From Streptomyces sp. NRRL S-87 (GTDB lineage Bacteria > Actinomycetota > Actinomycetes > Streptomycetales > Streptomycetaceae), in contig NZ_JOGB01000025.1 of NCBI RefSeq assembly GCF_000719335.1, positions 33,550-97,549 on the forward strand: a DNA stretch of 64,000 nt. The letters are read 5' to 3'. Below are positions 35,522-47,123 of this stretch, piece after piece. The notes under the pieces were generated by a model that saw only the letters and a program-made list of their open reading frames with translations, searched no databases and had not been told where the DNA came from. The position numbers and the translations under genes are program-made. How positions within the stretch are numbered: the first letter of the stretch is position 1; every line of letters starts with the position of its first letter.

Positions 35522-36284
35522 CACCCGCATCCCCACCGTGATCGCCGACGACGTGCACGTCGTCTACAAGGTGCAGGGGGCCGGCGGCGGCCGCGGCAGT
35601 GCCACCTCCGCCCTCAGCCGGATCGTCAGCCGCCGCGAGCGCCCGGGCGTGCGCGAGGTGCACGCCGTCAGGGGCGTCAGCTTCGTCGCCTACAAGGGCG
35701 AGGCGATCGGCCTGATCGGTTCGAACGGCTCCGGGAAGTCCACCCTCCTCAAGGCCATCGCGGGCCTGCTGCCGACCGCCGCCGGCCGGATCTACACCGA
35801 CGGCCAGCCCTCCCTCCTCGGTGTGAACGCGGCCCTGATGAACGACCTGACCGGCGAGCGCAACGTCATGCTCGGCGGCCTGGCCATGGGGATGACCAAG
35901 CAGCAGATCCAGGAGCGCTACCAGGAGATCGTCGACTTCTCCGGCATCAACGAGAAGGGCGACTTCATCTCCCTCCCGATGCGCACGTACTCCTCGGGCA
36001 TGGCGGCCCGGCTGCGCTTCTCCATCGCCGCCGCCAAGAGCCACGAGGTCCTGATGATCGACGAGGCGCTGGCCACCGGCGACGCCCGCTTCCAGCGGCG
36101 CAGCCAGCAGCGGATCGAGGAGCTGCGCAAGGAGGCCGGCACGGTGTTCCTGGTCAGCCACGGCATCGGCACCATCCGCGAGACCTGCGACCGGGCGATC
36201 TGGCTGGAGTCGGGGGTCCTGCGCATGGACGGCCCCACCAAGGAGGTCTGCGACGCGTACGAGGCCTTCACGCGCAAGAAGTAG
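35514..36284 (+). CDS. ABC polymer export ATPase (TagH/Wzt-like)
   Basis: A 256-residue ATPase: Walker A GSNGSGKST, signature YSSGMAARLRFSIAAA (the TagH/Wzt type), Walker B EVLMIDEALATGDA, and switch VSHGIG. No C-terminal carbohydrate-binding domain is present, as in teichoic-acid-type rather than O-antigen Wzt proteins. It drives the TagG-like permease just upstream. The GTG at 35514 has GAGGAG eight bases before it and lies inside the previous gene, so translation is coupled. Confidence 0.9.
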   Translation: MADTRIPTVIADDVHVVYKVQGAGGGRGSATSALSRIVSRRERPGVREVHAVRGVSFVAYKGEAIGLIGSNGSGKSTLLKAIAGLLPTAAGRIYTDGQPSLLGVNAALMNDLTGERNVMLGGLAMGMTKQQIQERYQEIVDFSGINEKGDFISLPMRTYSSGMAARLRFSIAAAKSHEVLMIDEALATGDARFQRRSQQRIEELRKEAGTVFLVSHGIGTIRETCDRAIWLESGVLRMDGPTKEVCDAYEAFTRKK

Positions 36285-36328
36285 GGCCCGGGCGGGGTGA
36301 GGCCGTACGCCGGCGACCCCCCGGGACG

Positions 36329-36379
36329 CCGAGGGCCCCCGGACCGCGGCAGCATCCGCGGTGGTCCGGGGGCCCTCGG
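36329..36379. terminator. Bidirectional terminator between exporter and glutamate dehydrogenase
   Basis: A long GC stem (CCGAGGGCCCCCGGACC with its complement, plus inner GCGG/CCGC with a small bulge) between convergent genes. Strong hairpin in both directions. Confidence 0.8.
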
Positions 36380-36391
36380 GGCGTTCAGCGA

Positions 36392-39300
36392 CTAGCTGTG
36401 CGTCCGCAGCAGCGTCCGCATCGTCCGCATCGCCACCGACAGGTTCGCCAGGTCGAAGTCGTCCGAGCCCTGGATCTCCTCCAGCGTGGTGCGCGCCCGG
36501 CCGATGATCGCCGCGTTCTGCTCCTCCCAGGCCTTGAACCGGTCCTCGGGGGTCGCGCTGCCGTTGCCCACCGACAGCACGTCGGCCGTGAGCCCGGCGT
36601 GCGCGGCGAACAGGTCCTCGCGGATGGAGGCGCGGGCCATGGACTGCCAGCGGTCGGCCCGCGGGAGCTCGATGATCCGGTCCATCAGCTGGGTGATGTC
36701 CAGCCGGTCGGCGAGGTCGTAGTACACCTCGGCCACCGACAGCACGTCCTTGCCCACGCGGTCGGCGATCGCGACGATGTCGAGCGTCGGGAAGGCCGAG
36801 GAGAAGCCCGCGACCTTGACCGCCAGCTCGTCCGGCACGCCCGCCTCGGTCAGCTCGTCGAGGACGAGCTGGTACCACTCCAGGTCCGCGCCGCGCACCA
36901 GTTTGGGCAGGTCCGCCCAGACGGTGGAGACCCGCTCGCGGAAGAACTCGATGGTCTCGGTCACCTGGAGCGGCTGCGGGCGGTTGTTCAGCAGCCAGCG
37001 GGTGCCGCGCTCGACCAGGCGGCGCGAGTGCAGCCGGATCCGGGTCAGGACGTCGGCCGCGACCTGGTTGTCCAGGGCCTCGACGGCGTCCCACACCTCG
37101 GCCATGTCGAAGATCTCGCGGGCCGCGAGCTGCGCCCGGACGATCTCCTCCAGGGAGGCGCCGCTCTCCTCGCGCAGGCGGTGCAGGAAGGTCGAGCCAC
37201 CGGTGTTGATGGTGTCGTTGACCAGCACCGTGGTGATGATCTCCCGGCGCAGCGCGTGGCCCTCGATCTGCTCGGGGAACCGCTCGCGCAGGGCCTGCGG
37301 GAAGTACGCGAACAGCAGGCGGCGCAGGTACGGGTCGTCCGGCAGGTCGGTGTGGATCAGCTCGTCCGCCGCCGTGATCTTCGTGTAGGCGAGGAGGACG
37401 GCCAGCTCGGGCTGGGTCAGCCCCTTGCCGCTGTTCAGCAGCTCGCGGATCTGCCGGTCCGCGGGCAGGAACTCCAGCGCCCGGTCCAGCCTGCCCTCGC
37501 GCGACAGCCGGCGCATGAAGCGCTGCTGGGCGTGGAGCAGGCTGGGGGCCTGGGCGCTGCCGTTGGCCAGGGCCGTGTTCTGCGCGTAGTTGTTGCGCAG
37601 CACCAGGCGGCCGACCTCGTCGGTCATCTCCGCGAGCAGCTTGTTGCGCTGCTTGAGGGTCATGTCGCCGTCCGCGACCACCGCGTTCAGCAGGATCTTG
37701 ATGTTCACCTCGTGGTCCGAGGTGTCCACGCCGGCACTGTTGTCGATGGCGTCGGTGTTGACCTTGCCGCCGGTGCGGGCGAACTCGATGCGGCCGAGCT
37801 GGGTCAGGCCCAGGTTGCCGCCCTCGCCGACGACCTTGACGCGCAGGTCGCCGCCGTTGACGCGGATGGCGTCGTTGGCCTTGTCGCCGACGTCCGCGTG
37901 GGACTCGGTGCTGGCCTTGACGTACGTACCGATGCCGCCGTTCCACAGCAGGTCCACGGGGGACCCCAGGATCGCCTGCATCAGCTCGGCCGGGGTCATC
38001 TTGGTGACGCCGGCATCGATCCCGAGGGCCTCGCGCACGTGCGCGTTGATCGGGATGGACTTCGCGGAGCGCGGGTGGATGCCGCCGCCCGCTGACAGCA
38101 GCTCCGTGTCGTAGTCCGCCCACGAGGAGCGCGGCAGCTCGAAGAGGCGGCGGCGCTCGGCGTACGAGACGGCCGCGTCCGGGGTCGGGTCGAGGAAGAT
38201 GTGCCGGTGGTCGAAGGCGGCGACCAGGCGGATGTGCTCGGAGAGCAGCATGCCGTTGCCGAACACGTCACCGGACATGTCGCCGACGCCGACGACGGTG
38301 AAGTCCTGCGTCTGGGTGTCGTGGCCCAGCTCGCGGAAGTGCCGCTTGACCGACTCCCAGGCGCCGCGGGCGGTGATGCCCATGCCCTTGTGGTCGTAGC
38401 CGGCGGAGCCGCCGGAGGCGAACGCGTCGCCCAGCCAGAAGCCGTACGCCTCGGCCACGCCGTTGGCGATGTCGGAGAAGGTCGCGGTGCCCTTGTCGGC
38501 GGCGACGACGAGGTACGTGTCGTCCTCGTCGTGGCGGACGACGTCCTTCGGGGGCACGACCTCGCCGGCGATCATGTTGTCGGTGATGTCGAGCAGCGCC
38601 GAGATGAAGATCTTGTACGAGGCGATGCCCTCGGCCAGCCACGCGTCGCGGTCCACCGACGGGTCCGGCAGGTTCTTCGCGACGAAGCCGCCCTTGGCGC
38701 CGACCGGCACGATGACGGTGTTCTTGACCATCTGCGCCTTGACCAGGCCGAGGATCTCCGTACGGAAGTCCTCGCGGCGGTCGGACCAGCGCAGGCCACC
38801 GCGGGCGACCTTGCCGAAGCGCAGGTGGACGCCCTCGACGCGCGGCGAGTACACCCAGATCTCGAACGCCGGGCGCGGGGCCGGCAGGTCCGGGATGGCC
38901 TGCGGGTCGAACTTCATCGAGACGTAGGAGTGCGGCTGGCCCGCCGAGTCCGTCTGGAAGAAGTTGGTGCGCAGGGTCGCCTTGATGAGCGTGAGGAAGG
39001 AGCGCAGGATGCGGTCCTCGTCGAGCGAGGCGACCTGGTCCAGGGCCCCGTCCAGCTCCTCCAGCATGGCGTCGATCAGCTCGGTGCCCGCGGCCTGGCG
39101 GCCGGGGGACATCCGGGCCTCGAAGAGCGAGACCAGCAGCCGGGTGGTGTGGACGTTGTTGCGGAGGGTGTCCTCCATGTAGTCCTGGCTGAAGGTGGAG
39201 CCGGCCTGGCGCAGGTACTTGGCGTACGCGCGCAGGACGACGGCCTGCCGCCAGGTCAGCCCGGCGCTCAGCACGAGGCTGTTGAAGCCGTCGTTCTCCG

Positions 39301-41335
39301 CCTCGCCCATCCAGACCGCGGCGAAGGCCTCCTGGAAGCGCTCGCGGGCGTCCTCGCCGAGGTCGCCGTTGCCGCCCACGGCCGGCATCCGCAGACCGAA
39401 GTCGTAGATCCACGCCTGGGTGCGGTCGGCGCAGCGCAGCTCGTACGGGCGCTCGTCGGTGACCTCGACGCCGAGGCGCTGGAGGACCGGCAGGACCGCG
39501 GACAGGGAGACCTGCTCGCCCCGGCGGTAGATCTTGAAGCGGCGCTCGCCGGCCCCGGCGTGCACCGGCTCGTACAGGGAGAGGGCGAAGCCGCTGTCGG
39601 TGGCCTTGAGCCGCTCCAGGTGGACCAGGTCGGCGACGGCGGCGCGCGGCGAGTGGTCGCCCTTGTAGCCCTGGGAGAAGGCGTCGCCGTAGCTGCGCAT
39701 CAGCTCGGCGGCGCGCTCCTCGCCCAGCTCGTTGACCAGCGCCTCCTGGAAGCCGTCGGCCCAGGAGCGGGCCGCCTCGACCAGGCGGGCCTCGATGCGC
39801 TCGGCGTCGGCGTCGGTGAGGTCGGGCAGCACCGTGCCCTGCGGGACGCGGACGACGAAGTGGATCCGGGAGAGGACCGACTCGGTGTTCCAGGCCGTGA
39901 AGTCGACGCTGGATCCGTTCAGCTCCTCCTTGAGGATGTCCATCAGGCGCAGCCGGACGCCGGTGGTGAACCGGTCGCGCGGCAGGTACACGAGGGCCGA
40001 GTAGTAGCGGCCGTACTCGTCCTGGCGCAGGTACAGCCGCAGCCGGCGGCGCTCCTGCAGGTACAGGACGGAGGTGACGATCTCGCGGAGCTTCTCGACC
40101 GGGGTCTGGAACAGCTCGTCGCGCGGGTAGGTCTCCAGGATCTGCAGCAGGTCCCGGCCGTCGTGGCTGGACGGCGCGAAGCCGGCCAGCTCCAGGACCT
40201 CGGCGACCTTGCGGCGGATGACGGGCACGCGGCGCACCGACTCGGTGTACGCGGCCGAGGAGAACAGGCCCAGGAAGCGGCGCTCGCCGACGACGTTGCC
40301 CGCGGCGTCGAACTTCTTGACGCCGACGTAGTCCAGGTAGCTCGGGCGGTGCACGGTGGCGCGGCTGTTGGCCTTGGTCAGCACCAGCAGGCGGTGCTCG
40401 CGGGCCTTGGCGCGGGCGTCGGCGGGCAGCCGGTTGAAGGACGGCGAGACCGGGTGGCCGTCCTCCTTGCCGTGGTGCGGGTCGGCCCGCAGGATGCCGA
40501 GACCGGTGCCGGGGACGGCGGCCAGCGAGTCGCCGTCGACCAGGTTGTACTCGCGGTAGCCGAGGAAGGTGAAGTGGTCGTCGGCGAGCCAGCGCAGCAG
40601 CTCCCGGGCCTCCTCGACCTCGTACTCGTGCAGGTCGGTGGCGACGTGCTCCTCGGGCAGGCCGTCGGCGATGCGCAGCGCGGCGTCGCGCATCTTCTCC
40701 CAGTCCTCGACGGCCTCGCGGACGTCCGACAGGACGCGCAGCAGGTCGGCGGTGATCTGCTTGAGGTCGGCCTTGTCGGTCTCGCGGTCGGTCTCGACGT
40801 GGATCCACGACTCGACGAGCGCGTCGTGCGGGCGGGCGGTCTTCGGGCCGTGCGCGTCGCAGTCGGGGCCGAGGATCTCGATGAGCTTGCCGGTGACGTC
40901 GCGGCGGACGACGACCTGCGGGTGGATCACGACGTGGATGCCGCGGCCCTGGCGGGAGAGCTCGTTGGTGACGGAGTCCACGAGGAAGGGCATGTCGTCC
41001 GTGACGACCTCGACGACCGAGTGGCTGGAGGTCCAGCCGTTCTCCTCGACCGTGGGGGTCTGCACGCGGACGTTCGCGGTGCCCTGGGGGCGGTTCTCGG
41101 CGAGCCGGAAGTGAGAAAGGGCGGCACCGAAGACGTCGACCGGGTCCCGGTCCAGGAGGTCCTCGGGTGCGGTGTGCAGGTAGTAACGCTGGAGGTACGA
41201 GAGCAAGGTGCCCTCGTCGGGCCGCTCCCTCTGCTCGGACCCAGTCGGAAGTGTCCCCCCGACCGGGCTGTTCTCAGCGACCCGGGCGGCCCGTGCGAGC
41301 AGCTCGGCCTTTGCTTCGTCCAGCTTGGTCTGCAT
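36392..41335 (-). CDS. gdhB: NAD-specific glutamate dehydrogenase, 180-kDa class
   Basis: A 1647-residue enzyme, the size of the large NAD-dependent glutamate dehydrogenase class first described in Streptomyces clavuligerus. It oxidises glutamate to 2-oxoglutarate and ammonia using NAD. The N-terminal half holds regulatory ACT-like segments (SSHSVVEVVTDDMPFLVDSVTNEL). The catalytic core includes LRWSDRREDFRTEILGLVKAQM and PVGAKGGFVAKNLPDP, with the active-site Lys in GAKGGF. The NAD-binding part follows (VGVGDMSGDVFGNGMLLS). A long helical C-terminus completes it. ATG start at 41335 with AGGAG upstream. It stands alone, and a nitrogen/carbon role fits with narK/nnaR elsewhere in the window. 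Confidence 0.95.
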   Translation of the reverse strand: MQTKLDEAKAELLARAARVAENSPVGGTLPTGSEQRERPDEGTLLSYLQRYYLHTAPEDLLDRDPVDVFGAALSHFRLAENRPQGTANVRVQTPTVEENGWTSSHSVVEVVTDDMPFLVDSVTNELSRQGRGIHVVIHPQVVVRRDVTGKLIEILGPDCDAHGPKTARPHDALVESWIHVETDRETDKADLKQITADLLRVLSDVREAVEDWEKMRDAALRIADGLPEEHVATDLHEYEVEEARELLRWLADDHFTFLGYREYNLVDGDSLAAVPGTGLGILRADPHHGKEDGHPVSPSFNRLPADARAKAREHRLLVLTKANSRATVHRPSYLDYVGVKKFDAAGNVVGERRFLGLFSSAAYTESVRRVPVIRRKVAEVLELAGFAPSSHDGRDLLQILETYPRDELFQTPVEKLREIVTSVLYLQERRRLRLYLRQDEYGRYYSALVYLPRDRFTTGVRLRLMDILKEELNGSSVDFTAWNTESVLSRIHFVVRVPQGTVLPDLTDADAERIEARLVEAARSWADGFQEALVNELGEERAAELMRSYGDAFSQGYKGDHSPRAAVADLVHLERLKATDSGFALSLYEPVHAGAGERRFKIYRRGEQVSLSAVLPVLQRLGVEVTDERPYELRCADRTQAWIYDFGLRMPAVGGNGDLGEDARERFQEAFAAVWMGEAENDGFNSLVLSAGLTWRQAVVLRAYAKYLRQAGSTFSQDYMEDTLRNNVHTTRLLVSLFEARMSPGRQAAGTELIDAMLEELDGALDQVASLDEDRILRSFLTLIKATLRTNFFQTDSAGQPHSYVSMKFDPQAIPDLPAPRPAFEIWVYSPRVEGVHLRFGKVARGGLRWSDRREDFRTEILGLVKAQMVKNTVIVPVGAKGGFVAKNLPDPSVDRDAWLAEGIASYKIFISALLDITDNMIAGEVVPPKDVVRHDEDDTYLVVAADKGTATFSDIANGVAEAYGFWLGDAFASGGSAGYDHKGMGITARGAWESVKRHFRELGHDTQTQDFTVVGVGDMSGDVFGNGMLLSEHIRLVAAFDHRHIFLDPTPDAAVSYAERRRLFELPRSSWADYDTELLSAGGGIHPRSAKSIPINAHVREALGIDAGVTKMTPAELMQAILGSPVDLLWNGGIGTYVKASTESHADVGDKANDAIRVNGGDLRVKVVGEGGNLGLTQLGRIEFARTGGKVNTDAIDNSAGVDTSDHEVNIKILLNAVVADGDMTLKQRNKLLAEMTDEVGRLVLRNNYAQNTALANGSAQAPSLLHAQQRFMRRLSREGRLDRALEFLPADRQIRELLNSGKGLTQPELAVLLAYTKITAADELIHTDLPDDPYLRRLLFAYFPQALRERFPEQIEGHALRREIITTVLVNDTINTGGSTFLHRLREESGASLEEIVRAQLAAREIFDMAEVWDAVEALDNQVAADVLTRIRLHSRRLVERGTRWLLNNRPQPLQVTETIEFFRERVSTVWADLPKLVRGADLEWYQLVLDELTEAGVPDELAVKVAGFSSAFPTLDIVAIADRVGKDVLSVAEVYYDLADRLDITQLMDRIIELPRADRWQSMARASIREDLFAAHAGLTADVLSVGNGSATPEDRFKAWEEQNAAIIGRARTTLEEIQGSDDFDLANLSVAMRTMRTLLRTHS

Positions 41336-41693
41336 GTCCTCTGGCTCCTGTCGCGCGCCGTTGCGTGACGTAAGGGAAGAAGGGTGTGGCGCAGCGCCGC
41401 GACACGGGATGTCCGGCCCCGTTCGACGCTATGCCGTGGGAAAGGGCGGCCGGAAAGGAATCAGCCAAGATCGGCGAGGGCTTCCGGCAGCGGGAATCAG
41501 CGACTGCCCGGACGCGTAGGCGTGCCGGGCGCAGGCCGGGGGCTGCGCTGCCCCCGAGGGATATCGCGCTGATCACGGGTCCTAGGCTATCTCGCCTTCC
41601 CCCCACCGCGTCATGAGCTGCATGTGTACAAAACCCTGGCGGTAACTTTGACACTCTGGACAGCGACGGCGGGCCCAGTGCCCCTCGAGCTCG
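41336..41693. other. 358-bp region between glutamate dehydrogenase and HAD genes
   Basis: Probable promoter region of the dehydrogenase gene, visibly less GC-rich at 41600-41665. I see no clear operator. Right after the HAD stop codon a short minus-strand frame reads on with a CPEC pair (RRRCPECQSYRQGFVHMQ) to 41582, but it has no start codon outside the HAD gene, so I do not call it. Confidence 0.4.
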
Positions 41694-42356
41694 CTATTGA
41701 GCCAGTTCAGCGGCGGTGGCCACGGCCTCCGCGAGGGTGTCGACCACGGGGACGCCCGCCCTTTCCAGACTGGCTCGACTGTGCGAGCCGCCGGTGTAGA
41801 GCACCGCGCGGGCACCCACGTGCGCCGCGGCCGCGGCGTCGTCGGCCGCGTCGCCGATGACGACCGTACGGGCCGCCTCGACGCCGTCGAGGGCGGCGAG
41901 GTGGCGCACGAGGTGGCCGGCCTTGCTGGTGTGCGAGGGGCCGGTGCGGCCGTCCACGCGCAGGAAGTACCGGTCGATGCCGTGGGTGCGGACCAGGGGT
42001 ACGAGCCGCTCGTGCGGGGCGAGGGACAGCAGGGACTGCGTCAGCCCCTGCTCCTGCCAGCCGGCCAGCAGCTCACGGGCGCCGTCGGTGAGGCCCACGT
42101 GTTCGGCGAAGGTCCAGTAGTGCCGGTGGAAGACGTCGTCCATGACGAGCCACTCGGCCTCGGTGGGCATGCGGCCCATGAGGCGCTCGTAGAACTTCGG
42201 CACGGGCACGCAGTACAGCTCGCGGTAGCGCTCCAGCGTGATCGACTCCAGGCCGAGCTCGGCGAACGAGGCGTTCGTCGCGTCGATGACTGCGTGGATG
42301 TCGTGCAGCAGCGTGCCGTTCCAGTCCCACACGATGTGCGGTGCGTGCGTCCCCAT
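41694..42356 (-). CDS. HAD-family hydrolase
   Basis: A 220-residue HAD phosphatase. Motif I is VWDWNGTLLHD (nucleophile Asp about 11). Motif II Ser/Thr is in LSLAPH, motif III Lys in GPSHTSKAGHL, and motif IV in VVIGDAADDAAAA. The helical cap lies between motifs I and II. It resembles phosphoglycolate-phosphatase-like enzymes, but the second Asp of the usual DxD is Asn here, a change seen in some members. The substrate is unknown. ATG start with CAGGGGC upstream. Confidence 0.87.
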   Translation of the reverse strand: MGTHAPHIVWDWNGTLLHDIHAVIDATNASFAELGLESITLERYRELYCVPVPKFYERLMGRMPTEAEWLVMDDVFHRHYWTFAEHVGLTDGARELLAGWQEQGLTQSLLSLAPHERLVPLVRTHGIDRYFLRVDGRTGPSHTSKAGHLVRHLAALDGVEAARTVVIGDAADDAAAAAHVGARAVLYTGGSHSRASLERAGVPVVDTLAEAVATAAELAQ

Positions 42357-42424
42357 GCCCCTGACGGTACCCGTCGCGTGCGGACGCGATGGTCAGGGGG
42401 GGCGGGGCCGGGACCCGGGCCCGG

Positions 42425-42925
42425 TCACTGCACGAGGTTGGGGATCTCCTGCACGCCGAACCACAGCAGCTCGTGGTCCTCGGCGCCGTCCACGGTGAAC
42501 TGGGCGTCGTCGTCGCCGTGATCGGCGGCGCCGAGGGCGTCCGCGGCGGCCGCGATGTCCGCCACCGCGTCGTCGGCGTCGACGTGCACGGCAGCGGCCC
42601 GCTTGAGCGCGACGGAGCCCGCGATCCGCACCTCGCCCAGGGTGGCCTCGTCCATGCCCTGCACGGGGCTGGCGGCCTTGTCCTCCACGTCCACGGCCAC
42701 CACCACCCGGCGGCGGGCGGCCGCCGGGTTGCCGGCGAGCATCCGCAGCGAGGCGGCCGCGGCACGGCTGAGGGCCGCGTACTCCAGCTCCTCGATGTCG
42801 TCCGAGACGTACCACTCGCGCAGGGACGGGGTCACGGCGTACGCGAGCAGCGGCGCAGGGCCCAGCTCGCCCGCCGCGTGCACCTCGGCGAGACCGGGAA
42901 GGGTCAGGGGGACGTACACGCGCAT
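42425..42925 (-). CDS. DUF6912 family protein
   Basis: A 166-residue conserved actinobacterial protein starting MRVYVPLTLPGLAEVHAAGEL, a typical DUF6912 opening. It continues YAVTPSLREWYVSDDIEELEYAALSRAA and ends with an acidic, Asp-rich section (about 115-155). No catalytic motif is visible and it is probably cytoplasmic. The function is unknown. It is 68 bp upstream of the HAD gene on the same strand and divergent from the Rv3235-like gene. Confidence 0.78.
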   Translation of the reverse strand: MRVYVPLTLPGLAEVHAAGELGPAPLLAYAVTPSLREWYVSDDIEELEYAALSRAAAASLRMLAGNPAAARRRVVVAVDVEDKAASPVQGMDEATLGEVRIAGSVALKRAAAVHVDADDAVADIAAAADALGAADHGDDDAQFTVDGAEDHELLWFGVQEIPNLVQ

Positions 42926-43223
42926 GGCCGCCGCTTTCGGTAGTCGTCTCGGTAGTCGTCGTCGCCGTTCGGGCGCCCTCAGGATACGTGCGGCCGTCCC
43001 CCTTCGTGGTGCGGACCCCGGCCTTGCGGCCGTCCACTTCCGTCCCCTCCGGAACGGGTCTGACCAGCCGCGACACGGCCGCGGTCACGCGGATAGGTGA
43101 ACCCGGCAGGCGACCGCCGGGCCGCCCCGACCGCGTTGCGGGGGACGTCTGCGGCCCGTAGAAGATCCCCGACCAAGTTACTGCCCGGTACTCGCGGCCG
43201 GGCCCGGCGGACGGGGACAGCGC

Positions 43224-43787
43224 ATGGCGACGGACGGGACCAGGCCGGGTGGACGGGGACGGCAGACGGGGGCGGACCCGAGCCGGCCCGGCGGACGGGG
43301 GACCCGGGCGGGGACGGACCCGACCCGCCCGGGCGGGCGCCACGACCAGCGGCGGCCCCGCGACCCGCGGGTGCCGCGCCAGGGGACGCCGCCGCCGGCG
43401 CCCGTGGCCGTGGGCGGCCCCGCCCGGCCGGCGGCCCTGCCCTCCACGGGGGCCGCGGTGCGGGGAATCCGGCCGCACGACTGGTTCGCGGAGCGGCTGC
43501 TGGCGGTACTGAGCGGGCAGCGACCGGTGCACTGGATGCTCGGACACACCGTCGCCCCGGCCTACGACCAGCTGATCGACCTCGCTCCGGGGGCGCCCCT
43601 GCGACCGGCGTCCCGGGTCCGGCCGCGGGTCAGCCGGTGCGACTGGCGGGCGCCGGTGCCCGGGGTCCTCGAGGCCTTCGCCCGTATCGCGGCCGGTGAC
43701 CGCGTCACCGCCATGGCCTTCCGCCTGGAGCGCGGCCCCGACCACCGGTGGCGCTGCGCCGCGGTGGAAATCGGCCCCCGACCCTGA
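43224..43787 (+). CDS. Rv3235 family protein
   Basis: A 187-residue protein. The first 75 residues are Gly/Arg/Pro-rich and disordered, with a repeating RPGGRG theme (about 8-39). The C-terminal 110 residues are the conserved part (FAERLLAVLSGQRPVHWMLGHT ... RVSRCDWRAPVPGVLEAFARIAAGDRVTAMAFRLE). Members lie upstream of secA in Actinobacteria and have no known function, though the link to secA suggests a link to export. ATG at 43224. Convergent with secA here. Confidence 0.8.
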   Translation: MATDGTRPGGRGRQTGADPSRPGGRGTRAGTDPTRPGGRHDQRRPRDPRVPRQGTPPPAPVAVGGPARPAALPSTGAAVRGIRPHDWFAERLLAVLSGQRPVHWMLGHTVAPAYDQLIDLAPGAPLRPASRVRPRVSRCDWRAPVPGVLEAFARIAAGDRVTAMAFRLERGPDHRWRCAAVEIGPRP

Positions 43788-43962
43788 CTGACCGACTCCC
43801 CGGCCGACGTTCGAAGGCGGCGGGGGCCGGGCGAAGGCCCGGGAAGCGGTGGAAGGGCGGGCAGGGGACCGGCCCGGCAGGGCAACGGCCGGCAGCCGAC
43901 ACACGACGGCAACCAGCCCACGAAGCCCCCTGGGGATCCCCCGGGAGCCTCCGGGAGCCCCC

Positions 43963-44007
43963 GGACCCCCCGGACCCCCCGGACCCCCCGGACCCCCCGG
44001 ACCCCCC
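43963..44007. repeat. Five perfect 9-bp tandem repeats (GGACCCCCC)
   Basis: Five identical units, with imperfect copies on both sides (from about 43925 to 44020), in the gap between the Rv3235-like gene and secA. The strand asymmetry is extreme (C-run on plus, G-run on minus). Likely a slippage-prone or structured tract; no coding role. Confidence 0.75.
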
Positions 44008-44026
44008 GGAGCCCCCGAACGCGGCC

Positions 44027-44055
44027 GGGGCCGGTACCCGAGCGGTACCGGCCCC
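44027..44055. terminator. Terminator of secA
   Basis: A perfect 12-bp stem GGGGCCGGTACC/GGTACCGGCCCC with a 5-base loop, 28 bp beyond the secA stop codon. Effective on both strands. Confidence 0.8.
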
Positions 44056-44082
44056 GACCCCCACCCACGCAGCGTGCGTGAG

Positions 44083-46884
<2,802 letters not shown>

Positions 46885-47123
46885 TGAGGCTGGTCTCCTT
46901 GCCGGTCGGGCCTGGGCACTGGTTCGTACACGGGCACGGCAGGTGGGCCCCACCGCAACGGCCATCGTAAGCGAGGACGTGGTCGCGCCGGGAGGTCCGC
47001 CGTCGCCGCAGAGCAGCGGGCGCCCGGAATGAGAACGTACGGGGGACCCGGAAGGTGCCGGTCTCCCCCCATCTCCCCCGAAAACTGTTCGTCGACCTCC
47101 CCCGACGACCGGATAATCCGTTC

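Noticed and set aside
38201..41368. Plus-strand open frame of 1055 codons opposite the glutamate dehydrogenase gene
   Set aside because: It is an antisense shadow: composition is Val/Gly/Leu/Asp/Gln noise from a third-position GC-biased gene, with no domain. Similar long shadows lie opposite the FHA-ATPase (19422-23507), narK, secA and both kinases.
41582..41693. Protein-like stretch with RRRCPECQSYRQGFVHMQ after the HAD gene on the minus strand
   Set aside because: It has no start codon outside the HAD gene and no ribosome site. It could be a lost or frameshifted small gene, but this cannot be supported.
43924..44020. CRISPR-like array
   Set aside because: Units are 9 bp with no spacers; this is a simple tandem repeat. 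The same holds for 23375-23422 and 34486-34554.
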